Below are positions 8,292 through 16,033 of a DNA stretch of 64,000 bases, piece by piece. Source of the stretch: Microbacterium abyssi (GTDB lineage: Bacteria; Actinomycetota; Actinomycetes; Actinomycetales; Microbacteriaceae). How positions within the stretch are numbered: position 1 is the stretch's first letter; every line of letters begins with the position of its first letter. Location: contig NZ_CP063815.1 of NCBI RefSeq assembly GCF_015277895.1, positions 2,294,001-2,358,000 on the forward strand, given 5' to 3'. The notes under the pieces are model-generated. The model worked only from the letters and a program-made list of their open reading frames with translations, was not told the DNA's origin and did not search any database. Both the position numbers and the translations under genes were made by a program.

Positions 8292-9737
8292 ATGAGCAGC
8301 TCCGGCATCCACCTGACGACTCTCGGTCATCGCATCCGCCACCATCGGGTGGCCCAGGGCTTCACTCTCGACGAGCTCGGGGCGAGGGTCGGCGTCGCCG
8401 GTTCGCAGCTCAGCCTCATCGAGAACGGCAAACGCGAGCCCAAGCTCTCGCTGCTGCAGGCGATCGCCACCGCCACCGGCACCGAGGTCGCCGACCTCAT
8501 CTCGGGCGAGCCGCCGAACCGACGCGCGGCCCTCGAGATCGAACTCGAGACGGCACAGGCGAGTCCGGTGTTCCGGCAGCTCGGCATCATTCCCGTGCGG
8601 GTGTCGAAGAGCATGCCCGATGAGACGATCGAGGCGATCCTCGGGCTGCATCGCGAACTGCAGCGACGCGAGCGCGAGGCCATCGCCACCCCGGAAGAGG
8701 CGCGCCGCGCGAACACCGAGCTGCGGCTGCGCATGCGTGCGCAGAACAACTACATCGGCGACATCGAGAAGCTCGCCGAGAAACAGCTCAAGGCCGCCGG
8801 GCACGTCTCAGGCGCCCTCACGCACCGCACGGTGATCATCATGGCGCAGAAGCTCGGCTTCGAGCTGATCTATGTGAACGACCTGCCGCACTCCACGCGC
8901 TCGGTAACGGATCTGGAGAACAGCAGGATCTATCTGCCGCCGGCATCCATCCCCGGTGGTCACGGTCTGCGATCGATGGCGCTGCAGGCGATGGCGCACC
9001 GCCTGCTCGGTCACACGCCGCCGACCGACTACGCGGACTTCCTGCAGCAGCGGCTTGAGATCAACTACTTCGCCGCGGCGTGCCTGATACCCGAGACGGC
9101 AGGAGTCGCGTTCCTGCAACAGGCGAAGAAGGACCGCAACCTCGCCGTGGAGGACTTCCGCGACGCGTTCGGCGTGACGCACGAGGCGGCCGGCATGCGC
9201 ATGACCAATCTCATGACCGAGCACCTCGGAATGAAGCTGCACTTCCTGCGCGTGGACGAGACCGGCGCCATCACGCGCGTGTACGAGAACGACGACCTGC
9301 CGCTGCCGATGGATGTCACCGGCGCGGTGGAGGGCCAGCCGGTGTGCCGCAAATTCCAGGCGCGGGCGGCGTTCACGCAGCAGAACCGCACGACCGAGCG
9401 CTACCAGTACACCGATACGCCGTCGGGCACGTTCTGGTGCGCGACGCAGACCGGATCGGGCAGCGACGGCGAGTACTCGGTCACGGTCGGGGTGCCGTTC
9501 GACGACGCGCGCTGGTGGCGCGGACGGGAGACCCCTGATCGCGCTGTGTCGGCATGCCCTGATGAGGCGTGCTGCCGGCGCCCCGCGCCGGAGCTCGCCG
9601 GGCAGTGGGCGGGTCGCTCGTGGCCGAGCGCGCGCGTGCACACGCACATGTTCTCGCCGCTTCCCCGCGGCGCGTTCCCCGGCGTCGACGACAGCGAGGT
9701 GTATGCGTTCCTCGACCGGCACGCGCGCGAGGAGTGA
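8292..9737 (+). CDS. RamB/ScfR-type XRE transcriptional regulator
   Basis: The product has 481 residues. The N-terminal XRE helix-turn-helix spans about 8-65 (LGHRIRHHRVAQGFTLDELGARVGVAGSQLSLIENGKREP). It is followed by the linker, an IrrE/ImmA-like middle domain (AMAHRLLGH near 230 in place of a clean HExxH) and the long C-terminal domain of short-chain fatty acyl regulators. Homologues (RamB, PrpR) sense acyl-CoAs or acetate status and control acetate, propionate and glyoxylate genes. The start ATG has no spaced ribosome site and lies seven bases after TATGCT, so it is probably leaderless. It is divergent from pckG with a 116-base shared spacer, suggesting pckG control. Confidence 0.85.
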   Translation: MSSSGIHLTTLGHRIRHHRVAQGFTLDELGARVGVAGSQLSLIENGKREPKLSLLQAIATATGTEVADLISGEPPNRRAALEIELETAQASPVFRQLGIIPVRVSKSMPDETIEAILGLHRELQRREREAIATPEEARRANTELRLRMRAQNNYIGDIEKLAEKQLKAAGHVSGALTHRTVIIMAQKLGFELIYVNDLPHSTRSVTDLENSRIYLPPASIPGGHGLRSMALQAMAHRLLGHTPPTDYADFLQQRLEINYFAAACLIPETAGVAFLQQAKKDRNLAVEDFRDAFGVTHEAAGMRMTNLMTEHLGMKLHFLRVDETGAITRVYENDDLPLPMDVTGAVEGQPVCRKFQARAAFTQQNRTTERYQYTDTPSGTFWCATQTGSGSDGEYSVTVGVPFDDARWWRGRETPDRAVSACPDEACCRRPAPELAGQWAGRSWPSARVHTHMFSPLPRGAFPGVDDSEVYAFLDRHAREE

Positions 9738-9749
9738 GGCGCCGACCCC

Positions 9750-10817
9750 TCACCCGGTGATGAACGCGGCGTAGCGGTCGAGCGCGGCGGCGACGTCTTC
9801 GTCCGACGCCGCCCCTGGCGTGAGCAGCTCGGGCACCGGATCGTCGGCGTGCCGCCCGATCGCGGTGGAGTGCCGCCACGTGCCGACCACTACGCCGCCT
9901 GAGACGATGATCGGGCGTACCATGCCGTTCTTGCCCGGCCCCACGGCTGCCAGATGCTCCGGCGGGCAGGCGACGCTGCGGTCCTGGTACGAGATGTAGT
10001 ACTCCTCGAACGGGCCGAGTGCGATGACGGATGCCGCGCGCGGGCTGCGCCGCGGGCGCGTGCGGGCGGCGAACACGCCCTCGTCGACCTCGTGGATGCG
10101 TTCGTCGGGGACGGATGCCGCGGCGCGCGCGGTTCCGAGCGTGATGCCGGCCCACCAGGCGAAGTCCTCGGCGGTCGCGGGACCGTGTCCGACGATGTAG
10201 CGCGCGAACATCTCGGCGGCCGGAGCGGCCGGGGCGGCGGAGGCGCCGATGTGCTCCTGGGCGAGGACGAACAGCTGCTCGCGCGACGCGCCCTCGGGCC
10301 TGGGGACGACCGGCCCCTGGCAGACGATTCCGCGCAGCGCGAGGTTCTGCACGGCGTGCAGCCCGCGCTGCCCGGTCGGGTCGATGCCGGCATTCGCGAG
10401 CACGGCGAACAGCTGTGCGCGCGTCATCGCGTTGCCGCCGCGCAGGGCACCAGTCAGCACACGCTCCACCGTCAGGAGCTCTTCTGGCCCGAGACCGAGC
10501 TCGCGGTACCGCGGCGCGGCCATCCGCAACTGCCGCTCCCCCGTGACAGCGAGCACCCAGGCGAGATCCTCGGCCGGGAGGATGTGCAGGGTGCCGCGCT
10601 GCGTCCACGCGCGGATGAGCACGCCGCGGTTGAAGAGCCTGTCCACCGCGCGCAGCGTCGGCGCCGTCGAGGTTCGAGCGGCGAGTGCCCACCGGCCGGC
10701 CCAGAACTCCTGCGCCTGGACGGCGAGCAGGTGACGCGCGGCATCCGCCACAGACCTCGCCGGAGCTGTCAGCCGATGTGAGCGGAGGCGCTCGGCGCGC
10801 AGCGCGTGCGGTTCCAT
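9750..10817 (-). CDS. HTH_42 (AlkZ/YcaQ-like) winged-helix protein, possible DNA glycosylase
   Basis: The product has 355 residues of the HTH_42 superfamily (old DUF1006), recognised by LRSHRLTAPARSVADAARHLLAVQAQEFWAGRWALAAR at the N-terminus and WTQRGTLHILPAEDLAW. Residues Q34-A-Q36 match the QxQ catalytic motif that AlkZ enzymes use to unhook bulky or cross-linked DNA lesions; YcaQ-type members have QxD instead. AlkZ homologues often protect producers of alkylating antibiotics, but many are orphan repair genes, and no toxin cluster is visible here. I chose the ATG at 10815-10817: CAGGAT (complement of 10824-10829) ends six bases before it. Function as a glycosylase is an inference from the motif. 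Confidence 0.75.
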   Translation of the reverse strand: MEPHALRAERLRSHRLTAPARSVADAARHLLAVQAQEFWAGRWALAARTSTAPTLRAVDRLFNRGVLIRAWTQRGTLHILPAEDLAWVLAVTGERQLRMAAPRYRELGLGPEELLTVERVLTGALRGGNAMTRAQLFAVLANAGIDPTGQRGLHAVQNLALRGIVCQGPVVPRPEGASREQLFVLAQEHIGASAAPAAPAAEMFARYIVGHGPATAEDFAWWAGITLGTARAAASVPDERIHEVDEGVFAARTRPRRSPRAASVIALGPFEEYYISYQDRSVACPPEHLAAVGPGKNGMVRPIIVSGGVVVGTWRHSTAIGRHADDPVPELLTPGAASDEDVAAALDRYAAFITG

Positions 10818-10904
10818 GTGCCCATCCTGCCCGCCGCCGCCGACATCGCGCGGTGGGGTGGTCGGAGCGGGCTCGTCCGCACACCGCTGAGCGCCTCCGC
10901 TCAC
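10778..10904. repeat. Separated 16-base inverted repeat around a start codon
   Basis: GTGAGCGGAGGCGCTC at 10778-10793 (inside codons 10-16 of the HTH_42 gene) has an exact complement, GAGCGCCTCCGCTCAC, at 10889-10904 in the spacer. The two arms bracket the start codon. Confidence 0.5.
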
Positions 10905-10908
10905 GCTG

Positions 10909-10955
10909 GATGGATTTCGCCGGTTCTGAGCGCCTCCTAACCGACAGGATGCATC
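10909..10955. repeat. Hairpin element, conserved-loop family (copy A)
   Basis: Arms of 17 bases (10909-10925 and 10939-10955) pair at 12 positions plus two G-T pairs, closing a 13-base loop CTGAGCGCCTCCT. The loop core TTCTGAGCGC and the closing GTT/AAC are shared with the copies at 11720, 25340 and 41005, while the arms differ. It lies in the spacer between two divergent genes, so it is not simply a terminator. Confidence 0.55.
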
Positions 10956-11019
10956 TGGCATGACGCGCCGCGGCGGCCGGTAGGGTCGAGGCGAACGGTG
11001 TCGTGGACGACGAGAACGG

Positions 11020-11706
11020 ATGACGATGGCTGCGCAAGCGCGGAAGACGAACTGGTTCGCGATCTGGATCTCGATCGGCGTGGTGATCGCGCTGGTCGCG
11101 GTGGGCGTCCTGGTCGTCTGGCTCAACCAGCAACAGGGCGCGGATTCTGCGGCGCCCGGCGGGAGCATCGTGGAGGAGCAGACCGGAGCCATCCTGATCG
11201 GCGACGGCCCGGACGAGGTCGAGATCTGGTTCGACTTCTACTGCCCGCATTGCCAGGATTTCGAGGACGTCTATGGTCCCGGCATCCAGGATCTCGTCGA
11301 TGACGGGGCGATCACCCTGCGTCTCCAGCCCGTGGCGCTCGCGGGCCTCAATGCGGCATCCGGCACTGAGTTCTCGGAGCGATCGGGAGGCGCGCTGTAC
11401 TGCGTCGCCGACGCGGCACCTGACGCAGCGCACTCGTTCTTCACCCAGCTGTTCGCGATGAAGCCGAGCGGCGCCGGGCTCACCGACGACGAGCTGTCCG
11501 CCCTCGCCGCCGACGTCGGCGCCTCCGACGCCGCGGATTGCATCGCGGACGGAACCTACCGGCAGTTCGCCGTCGACCAGGCGCAGCAGCTTCCGACGGA
11601 TCCGCAGAGCGGCGGAGCAGGCACCCCGACGCTCGTCGTGAACGGCGAGTACGTCGCGATCACGGGCGATGTGGATGCCGACATCGTCGATCGCCTGAAC
11701 GGCTGA
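11020..11706 (+). CDS. Membrane-anchored DsbA-like thiol oxidoreductase
   Basis: The product has 228 residues. A short basic N-terminus (AQARKTNW) precedes one membrane helix (about 13-38, IWISIGVVIALVAVGVLVVWL), then an extracytoplasmic thioredoxin-fold domain. The active site is FDFYCPHCQDFEDVYG (CPHC near residues 74-77), the DsbA-type motif, and the later TPTLVVNGEYV supplies the cis-proline loop. It resembles actinobacterial DsbA/BdbD-like proteins (DUF/thioredoxin_4) that form or exchange disulfides in secreted proteins. The start could be the ATG at 11020 or the one two codons on; the ribosome site is weak. It is a single gene, with a strong hairpin following. Confidence 0.88.
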   Translation: MTMAAQARKTNWFAIWISIGVVIALVAVGVLVVWLNQQQGADSAAPGGSIVEEQTGAILIGDGPDEVEIWFDFYCPHCQDFEDVYGPGIQDLVDDGAITLRLQPVALAGLNAASGTEFSERSGGALYCVADAAPDAAHSFFTQLFAMKPSGAGLTDDELSALAADVGASDAADCIADGTYRQFAVDQAQQLPTDPQSGGAGTPTLVVNGEYVAITGDVDADIVDRLNG

Positions 11707-11719
11707 TTCGTCCGTCCAG

Positions 11720-11773
11720 GCGGTATCAGTTCGGTCAGTTCTGAGCGCGCGTAACCGACCGAACTGATACCGC
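11720..11773. terminator. 21-pair hairpin, conserved-loop family (copy B)
   Basis: Arms 11720-11740 and 11753-11773 pair at 20 of 21 positions (the outer 17 pairs are perfect, starting GCGGTATCAG), closing the loop CTGAGCGCGCGT. It lies between the convergent DsbA-like and gap genes and should act as a bidirectional terminator. The loop matches the copies at 10909, 25340 and 41005. Confidence 0.7.
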
Positions 11774-11811
11774 ACGAGTACCGTGCGCGACGCCGCTCCG
11801 GCTCGCGCCGC

Positions 11812-13260
11812 TCACGCCCGCAGCGTGACCTCACGGCGCCGCGGTAGCACGACGGGGTGCGACCCGGCCATGACCTCGAGCACGCGGATGACCTGGCAGG
11901 AGTACCCGTACTCGTTGTCGTACCAGACGTAAAGCACCACGTCGCGGTCGTTCGCGATCGTCGCCAGCCCGTCGACGATGCCGGCGCGATGCGAGCCGAC
12001 GAAGTCGGTGGATACGACCTCGGGGGATTCGACATAGTCGATCTGCTGACGCAGCTTCGAGTGCAGCGACACTCGGCGCAGGTAGTCGTTGAGCTCGCCC
12101 CTGTCGGCCGGGTTCTCCAGCGTCAGATGCAGCACCGCGAGCGAGACATCGGGGGTGGGAACGCGGATCGCGGAGCCGGTGAGCTTTCCCTCGAGCTCGG
12201 GCAGGGCGCGCGCCACCGCCTTGGCGGCCCCTGTCTCGGTGATGACCATGTTCAGCACCGCCGAGCGTCCGCGTCGGTCGCCGGAGTGGAAGTTGTCGAT
12301 GAGGTTCTGGTCGTTCGTGAACGAGTGCACCGTCTCGACGTGGCCCCGCACGATCCCGTACGCCTCGTCGACAGCCTTCAGCACCGGCGTGATCGCGTTG
12401 GTCGTGCAGGACGCCGCAGACAGGATGCGGTCCTCGGCGGTGATCGTTGCGTCGTTGATGCCGTGCACGATGTTCTTCAGCATCCCCTTGCCCGGCGCGG
12501 TGAGCAGCACGCGTGCGACCCCCTTGGCCTCGAGGTGGCGGCTGAGACCTGCTTCATCGCGCCAGCGCCCGGTGTTGTCGACGACGATCGCGTCGTCGAT
12601 GCCGTAGGAGGCGTAGTCGACGGATGCCGGATCGTTCGAGTAGATCACCTGGATGCGCGTGCCGTTGGCGATGATCTGCTCGGCTTCCTCGTCCACCGTG
12701 ACCGAGCCCGCGAAGCGACCGTGCACGGAGTCGCGCATCAGCAGCGATGCGCGCTTGATGAGGTCGTTCTCCGAACCGCGGCGCACGACGATGGCGCGCA
12801 GGCGCAAGCCGCTTCCGCCGCTGGTGTGCGCGATGAGGATGCGGGCGAGCAGACGCCCGATGCGGCCGAAGCCGTACAGCACGACATCGGTCGCCTCCGC
12901 CGGCGTCGCGCCCATCGCCGGAGCGAGGATCCCGCGCAGGTACTCGTCGAGCGGCACATCGGAGTCGGTCCGCTCGGCGACGAGGCGCGCCACGTCGATC
13001 GAGGATGCACCGGGCGCGAGCTCTCGCAGCGACTCGAGCACGGCGAGGGTGTCCTCCAGCGCGAGCTCCTCGTGGCCGAGCTGCGCGATCCGCTCGTGCA
13101 GCTCGATGATGCCCGTGGTCGACAGGCCGAGCAGCCGGTGCCCGTGCAGCGACGTGACCACCTCATGATCCCTGCGGAGTGCGCCGACCAGCGGAACCAT
13201 CCGCTCGGCGAGCTCTTCTCTGACCATCCAGTCGTCACGGTGTGCCGCGAAGTCGTTCAT
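11812..13260 (-). CDS. gapB: Glyceraldehyde-3-phosphate dehydrogenase, long GapB type
   Basis: The product has 482 residues, about 140 longer than classical GAPDH. The extra N-terminal helical region (1-124) precedes a Rossmann fold beginning VVLYGFGRIGR (127-136). The catalytic cysteine is C285 in SAASCTTNAITP, with HGIND and a C-terminal WYDNEYGYSCQ. Corynebacterium GapB/GapX has this length and works in the gluconeogenic direction; that role is plausible here given nearby pckG but is an inference. The ATG at 13260 follows GCAAGGACGCAG; the frame continues 38 codons upstream without a better start. Confidence 0.92.
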   Translation of the reverse strand: MNDFAAHRDDWMVREELAERMVPLVGALRRDHEVVTSLHGHRLLGLSTTGIIELHERIAQLGHEELALEDTLAVLESLRELAPGASSIDVARLVAERTDSDVPLDEYLRGILAPAMGATPAEATDVVLYGFGRIGRLLARILIAHTSGGSGLRLRAIVVRRGSENDLIKRASLLMRDSVHGRFAGSVTVDEEAEQIIANGTRIQVIYSNDPASVDYASYGIDDAIVVDNTGRWRDEAGLSRHLEAKGVARVLLTAPGKGMLKNIVHGINDATITAEDRILSAASCTTNAITPVLKAVDEAYGIVRGHVETVHSFTNDQNLIDNFHSGDRRGRSAVLNMVITETGAAKAVARALPELEGKLTGSAIRVPTPDVSLAVLHLTLENPADRGELNDYLRRVSLHSKLRQQIDYVESPEVVSTDFVGSHRAGIVDGLATIANDRDVVLYVWYDNEYGYSCQVIRVLEVMAGSHPVVLPRRREVTLRA

Positions 13261-13388
13261 CTGCGTCCTTGCATGTGTGAGCGCGCGCCGAAGATCTTCC
13301 GGCGCGCAGGTTGCCGGGTGGAACATCGGGGGATGCCTCCAGCGTACGGGGCGCGGAGGCGTCGGACGAACCATCAGGCCGCCCGGGC

Positions 13389-13400
13389 TAGCCTGGATCC
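13389..13400 (+). promoter_or_regulatory. -10 hexamer of a leaderless promoter
   Basis: TAGCCT (13389-13394) ends six bases before the ATG at 13401, which has no Shine-Dalgarno. Confidence 0.45.
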
Positions 13401-14051
13401 ATGCCGACAGTCATCACCGCCCGCGCCGCGCTCCTCGACATGGACGGCACCCTCGTCGACTCGACCGCCGTCGTCGAGCGCCTCTGGCTGGAATGGGCCG
13501 AACCCCACGGTCTCGACCGCGACACCGTGCTGAGAACCGTGCACGGGCGCCAGGGCTGGCAGAGCATGGAGATCCTGCTGCCCGAGCGCGACCGCGCGAT
13601 CAACCTCGTCGAGAACCAGGAGATGCTCGCCCGCGAGAGCGCCGATACGGACGGTGTGGTGGCGATCGCCGGCGCCGCCGAGCTGCTGCGCGCACTCCGG
13701 GGATTCCCGCACTCGATCGTCACCTCGGCGGACGTCGCGCTGATGACCGCCCGGATGGGAGCGGCCGCCCTCACCGTCCCCGAGCTCGCCGTGACGGCCG
13801 AGCGCGTGACGAACAGCAAGCCCCATCCGGAGGGCTTCCTGCTCGCGGCATCCACCCTCGGCATCGATCCCGCCGACTGCGTCGTCTTCGAGGACTCCGG
13901 TGCCGGCATCCGCGCAGGACTCGACGCCGGAATGAAGGTGATCGGCGTCGGACCCCACGCGCCCGCATTCGGACCCGCGCATCACGTCGACGACCTCACG
14001 CAGATCGTGATCGCGCCGGCCGGCGACGGGTTCGAGATCCGGATCAGCTGA
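13401..14051 (+). CDS. HAD-family sugar-phosphatase-like hydrolase
   Basis: The product has 216 residues. Motif I is LLDMDGTLVDST (nucleophile Asp13, acid Asp15), a four-helix cap follows, motif II is SIVTSADV, motif III is the lysine in TNSKPHPEGF, and motif IV is VVFEDSGAGIRAGLDAG. This is subfamily IA, close to sugar phosphatases and beta-phosphoglucomutases (YfbT/GPP type), acting on small phosphorylated sugars in the cytoplasm. The ATG lies seven bases after TAGCCT and is probably leaderless. The 3' end overlaps the convergent murQ gene by eight bases, so no terminator separates them. The exact substrate is unknown. Confidence 0.85.
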   Translation: MPTVITARAALLDMDGTLVDSTAVVERLWLEWAEPHGLDRDTVLRTVHGRQGWQSMEILLPERDRAINLVENQEMLARESADTDGVVAIAGAAELLRALRGFPHSIVTSADVALMTARMGAAALTVPELAVTAERVTNSKPHPEGFLLAASTLGIDPADCVVFEDSGAGIRAGLDAGMKVIGVGPHAPAFGPAHHVDDLTQIVIAPAGDGFEIRIS

Positions 14052-15006
14052 GCGCGGTGATCGCCTCGCGCAGGATGCCGTCGGCCTCGGCCAGGGCGCC
14101 CCTCGCGCTCTCGACATCCGCACCGGTCGCGAGCGTCAGCAGTGCGAGCTTGACGGAGCCGTCCGCGGCGCGCAGGGCGTCTGACGCCTCGCCGACGCCG
14201 ACGCCGGCGATCTCGGTCACCGTCCGGATCGACCGGGCGTGCAGCTTCTCGTTCGTTGCCAGCAGATCGACCATCACGCCGCGGTAGGTCTTGCCCAGTT
14301 TGATCATCGACAGCGTCGTGAGCATGTTGACCACGAGCTTCTGCGCGGTGCCGGACTTCAGCCGCGTCGAGCCCGAGATGAACTCGGGGCCCGTCACGAT
14401 CTCGATCGGGATCTCGGCGGCCGCACCGATGTCGGAGCCGCGATTCGAGGCGATCGCGACGGTGAGCGCGCCCATCCCCCGCGCATACCGCAGCGCACCG
14501 ACGACGTACGGCGTGCGGCCCGATGCGGAGATGCCGACGACGGTGTCGCGTTCGGTGAGTGCGAGCTCGCGCAGCGAGGCCTCCGCAGCATCCGCGTCGT
14601 CCTCCGCATTCTCGACGGCCGCGCGGATCGCAGTCTCGCCGCCGGCGATGATCCCGACGACCATCGAGGGATCCGTGCCGAAGGTGGGAGGGCATTCGCT
14701 GGCGTCGAGAACGCCGATGCGGCCGGCAGTGCCGGCGCCGATGTAGATGAGCCGGCCGCCGCGACGGAAGCGCTCGGTGATCCCGTCGACGGCCCGCCCG
14801 ATGTCGTCGGCGCGCTCGGCGACCGCCACGGGAACCAGACGGTCCTCGGCGTTCATGCGCCGGACGAGCTCGACGGTGCCGAGCAGATCGAGATCGCCGC
14901 GCTCGGTCGTCGCCGCCTCGGTGTCGAGCTGCGACAGCACGCCGAGCAGCTCGGCGAGGCGGGAGGAGCCATCGGCGGATGTATCAGGCACGGTGTTCTC
15001 AGGCAC
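14044..15006 (-). CDS. murQ: N-acetylmuramic acid 6-phosphate etherase
   Basis: The product has about 320 residues. The SIS fold and MurQ signatures are clear: RRGGRLIYIGAGTAGRIGVLDASECPPTFG, VVGISASGRTPYV, and GPEFISGSTRLKSGTAQKLVVNMLTT. The enzyme cleaves the lactyl ether of MurNAc-6-phosphate, giving GlcNAc-6-phosphate and D-lactate, in the cytoplasm. I start at GTG 15006; it overlaps the end of the upstream kinase gene by eight bases, and GAAAGG lies ten bases before it. A second GTG at 14991 is possible. The kinase and murQ form an operon divergent from an RpiR regulator; nagA, which would use its product, starts at 63473. Confidence 0.95.
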   Translation of the reverse strand: MPENTVPDTSADGSSRLAELLGVLSQLDTEAATTERGDLDLLGTVELVRRMNAEDRLVPVAVAERADDIGRAVDGITERFRRGGRLIYIGAGTAGRIGVLDASECPPTFGTDPSMVVGIIAGGETAIRAAVENAEDDADAAEASLRELALTERDTVVGISASGRTPYVVGALRYARGMGALTVAIASNRGSDIGAAAEIPIEIVTGPEFISGSTRLKSGTAQKLVVNMLTTLSMIKLGKTYRGVMVDLLATNEKLHARSIRTVTEIAGVGVGEASDALRAADGSVKLALLTLATGADVESARGALAEADGILREAITALS

Positions 15007-15892
15007 GGTGGACGAACCTTTCGTGAGGCATGTCGGTGCGACGCGCGAGGAGCGCGGCGCCGTCGAGGGCATCGCCGGCGGCGGGCGCTGTCGCGCGCCC
15101 GGCGGCGGTCAGAGAGCGTTCCAGCTCGGCGCGGAACCAAGCATGGTCGGTGAGGCCGCCGTGGATCACGACATCGGAGGCGCCGGATGCCGCGACCGCG
15201 GTCGCCGTGAGCAGCCGAACCGCCTCGCTGGCCACCCGGGTGGCCACGGCGTCACCCGCAGCGGCGGCATCGAGCACCAAGGGAGCTGCGGTCGCGAGCA
15301 GCCGTGCCACGGGGATGTCGCCGGCGAGCCAGCTGATGGCATCCGATGCGGGTGCGATGTGTGCACGAATCGCTTCGGTGAGCATCGTCTGCTCCCCGAG
15401 TCCATCGCGGAACCGCAGAGCCGCACGGACGCCCTCTCTGCCGATCCACGAGCCGCTCCCGAGATCGCCGAGGTCCGGCCCCCAGCCGTCGACTAGGCGC
15501 ACGCCGTCATCGTCGGTTCCGAGGGCCACGGCGCCCGTTCCCGCGATCAACAGCGTTCCACGAGCACCCTCGAGTGCGCCGGCGTGTGCGGTGACTACGT
15601 CGGATGCGACGGTGACGCGGGCTCCGGTCTCCTCCGCGAGCCGGTGTGCGAGTTCGAGCGCCGCCTGAGGCGCATTCCAAGCACCCGCGGCGCCGACGCC
15701 GAGCTCATCGATCCGACCGGCATCCTGGAGCAACGGCACGATCACCGCCAGCGCCGTGTCCACGCCGGTTGCGGTGGCGAGGCCCGGGGCACCGGCACCT
15801 GCGTATGTCTGACGGCCGTCCGGCCCCATCACCGAGAGACGACAACGGGACTTGCCGAGGTCGACGGCGGCGACGGCCACGTGGGGTGACAT
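14999..15892 (-). CDS. BadF/BadG-type ATPase: MurNAc/GlcNAc kinase (MurK-like)
   Basis: The product has 297 residues with the ASKHA fold: the phosphate-1 loop AVDLGKSRCRLSV near residues 8-20, GTGAVALG in the phosphate-2 region, DLGSGSWIGREGVRAALR characteristic of N-acetylglucosamine kinases, and VIHGGLTDHAWF near the end. Because it is translationally coupled to murQ, the most economical role is phosphorylating MurNAc (and perhaps GlcNAc) at O6 as MurK does in Clostridium. The ATG at 15892 follows GGAGAAGAG. The 141-base divergent spacer with the RpiR gene contains two direct repeats likely to be operators. Confidence 0.85.
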   Translation of the reverse strand: MSPHVAVAAVDLGKSRCRLSVMGPDGRQTYAGAGAPGLATATGVDTALAVIVPLLQDAGRIDELGVGAAGAWNAPQAALELAHRLAEETGARVTVASDVVTAHAGALEGARGTLLIAGTGAVALGTDDDGVRLVDGWGPDLGDLGSGSWIGREGVRAALRFRDGLGEQTMLTEAIRAHIAPASDAISWLAGDIPVARLLATAAPLVLDAAAAGDAVATRVASEAVRLLTATAVAASGASDVVIHGGLTDHAWFRAELERSLTAAGRATAPAAGDALDGAALLARRTDMPHERFVHRA

Positions 15893-15936
15893 CTCTTCTC
15901 CACTCCGTGATCGGCGACGCGGCGCGGACGCGCTGC

Positions 15937-15983
15937 GAAAAGAGACTACATGCAAGATAGAGTCGCTGAAAAGAATTTACCAT
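15937..15983. promoter_or_regulatory. Tandem operator candidates in the murK/RpiR spacer
   Basis: GAAAAGAgacTACAT at 15937-15951 is repeated as GAAAAGAattTACCAT at 15968-15983. The sites are 31 bases apart start to start, three helical turns. They lie upstream of both divergent genes. RpiR/SIS regulators bind as multimers to such repeated sites, so these are good candidates for the regulator encoded next door. Confidence 0.55.
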
Positions 15984-16033
15984 CAAGTGATGCGGCGACC
16001 CGACATACTGTATTCCGACCCGAAGGAGCGCGG

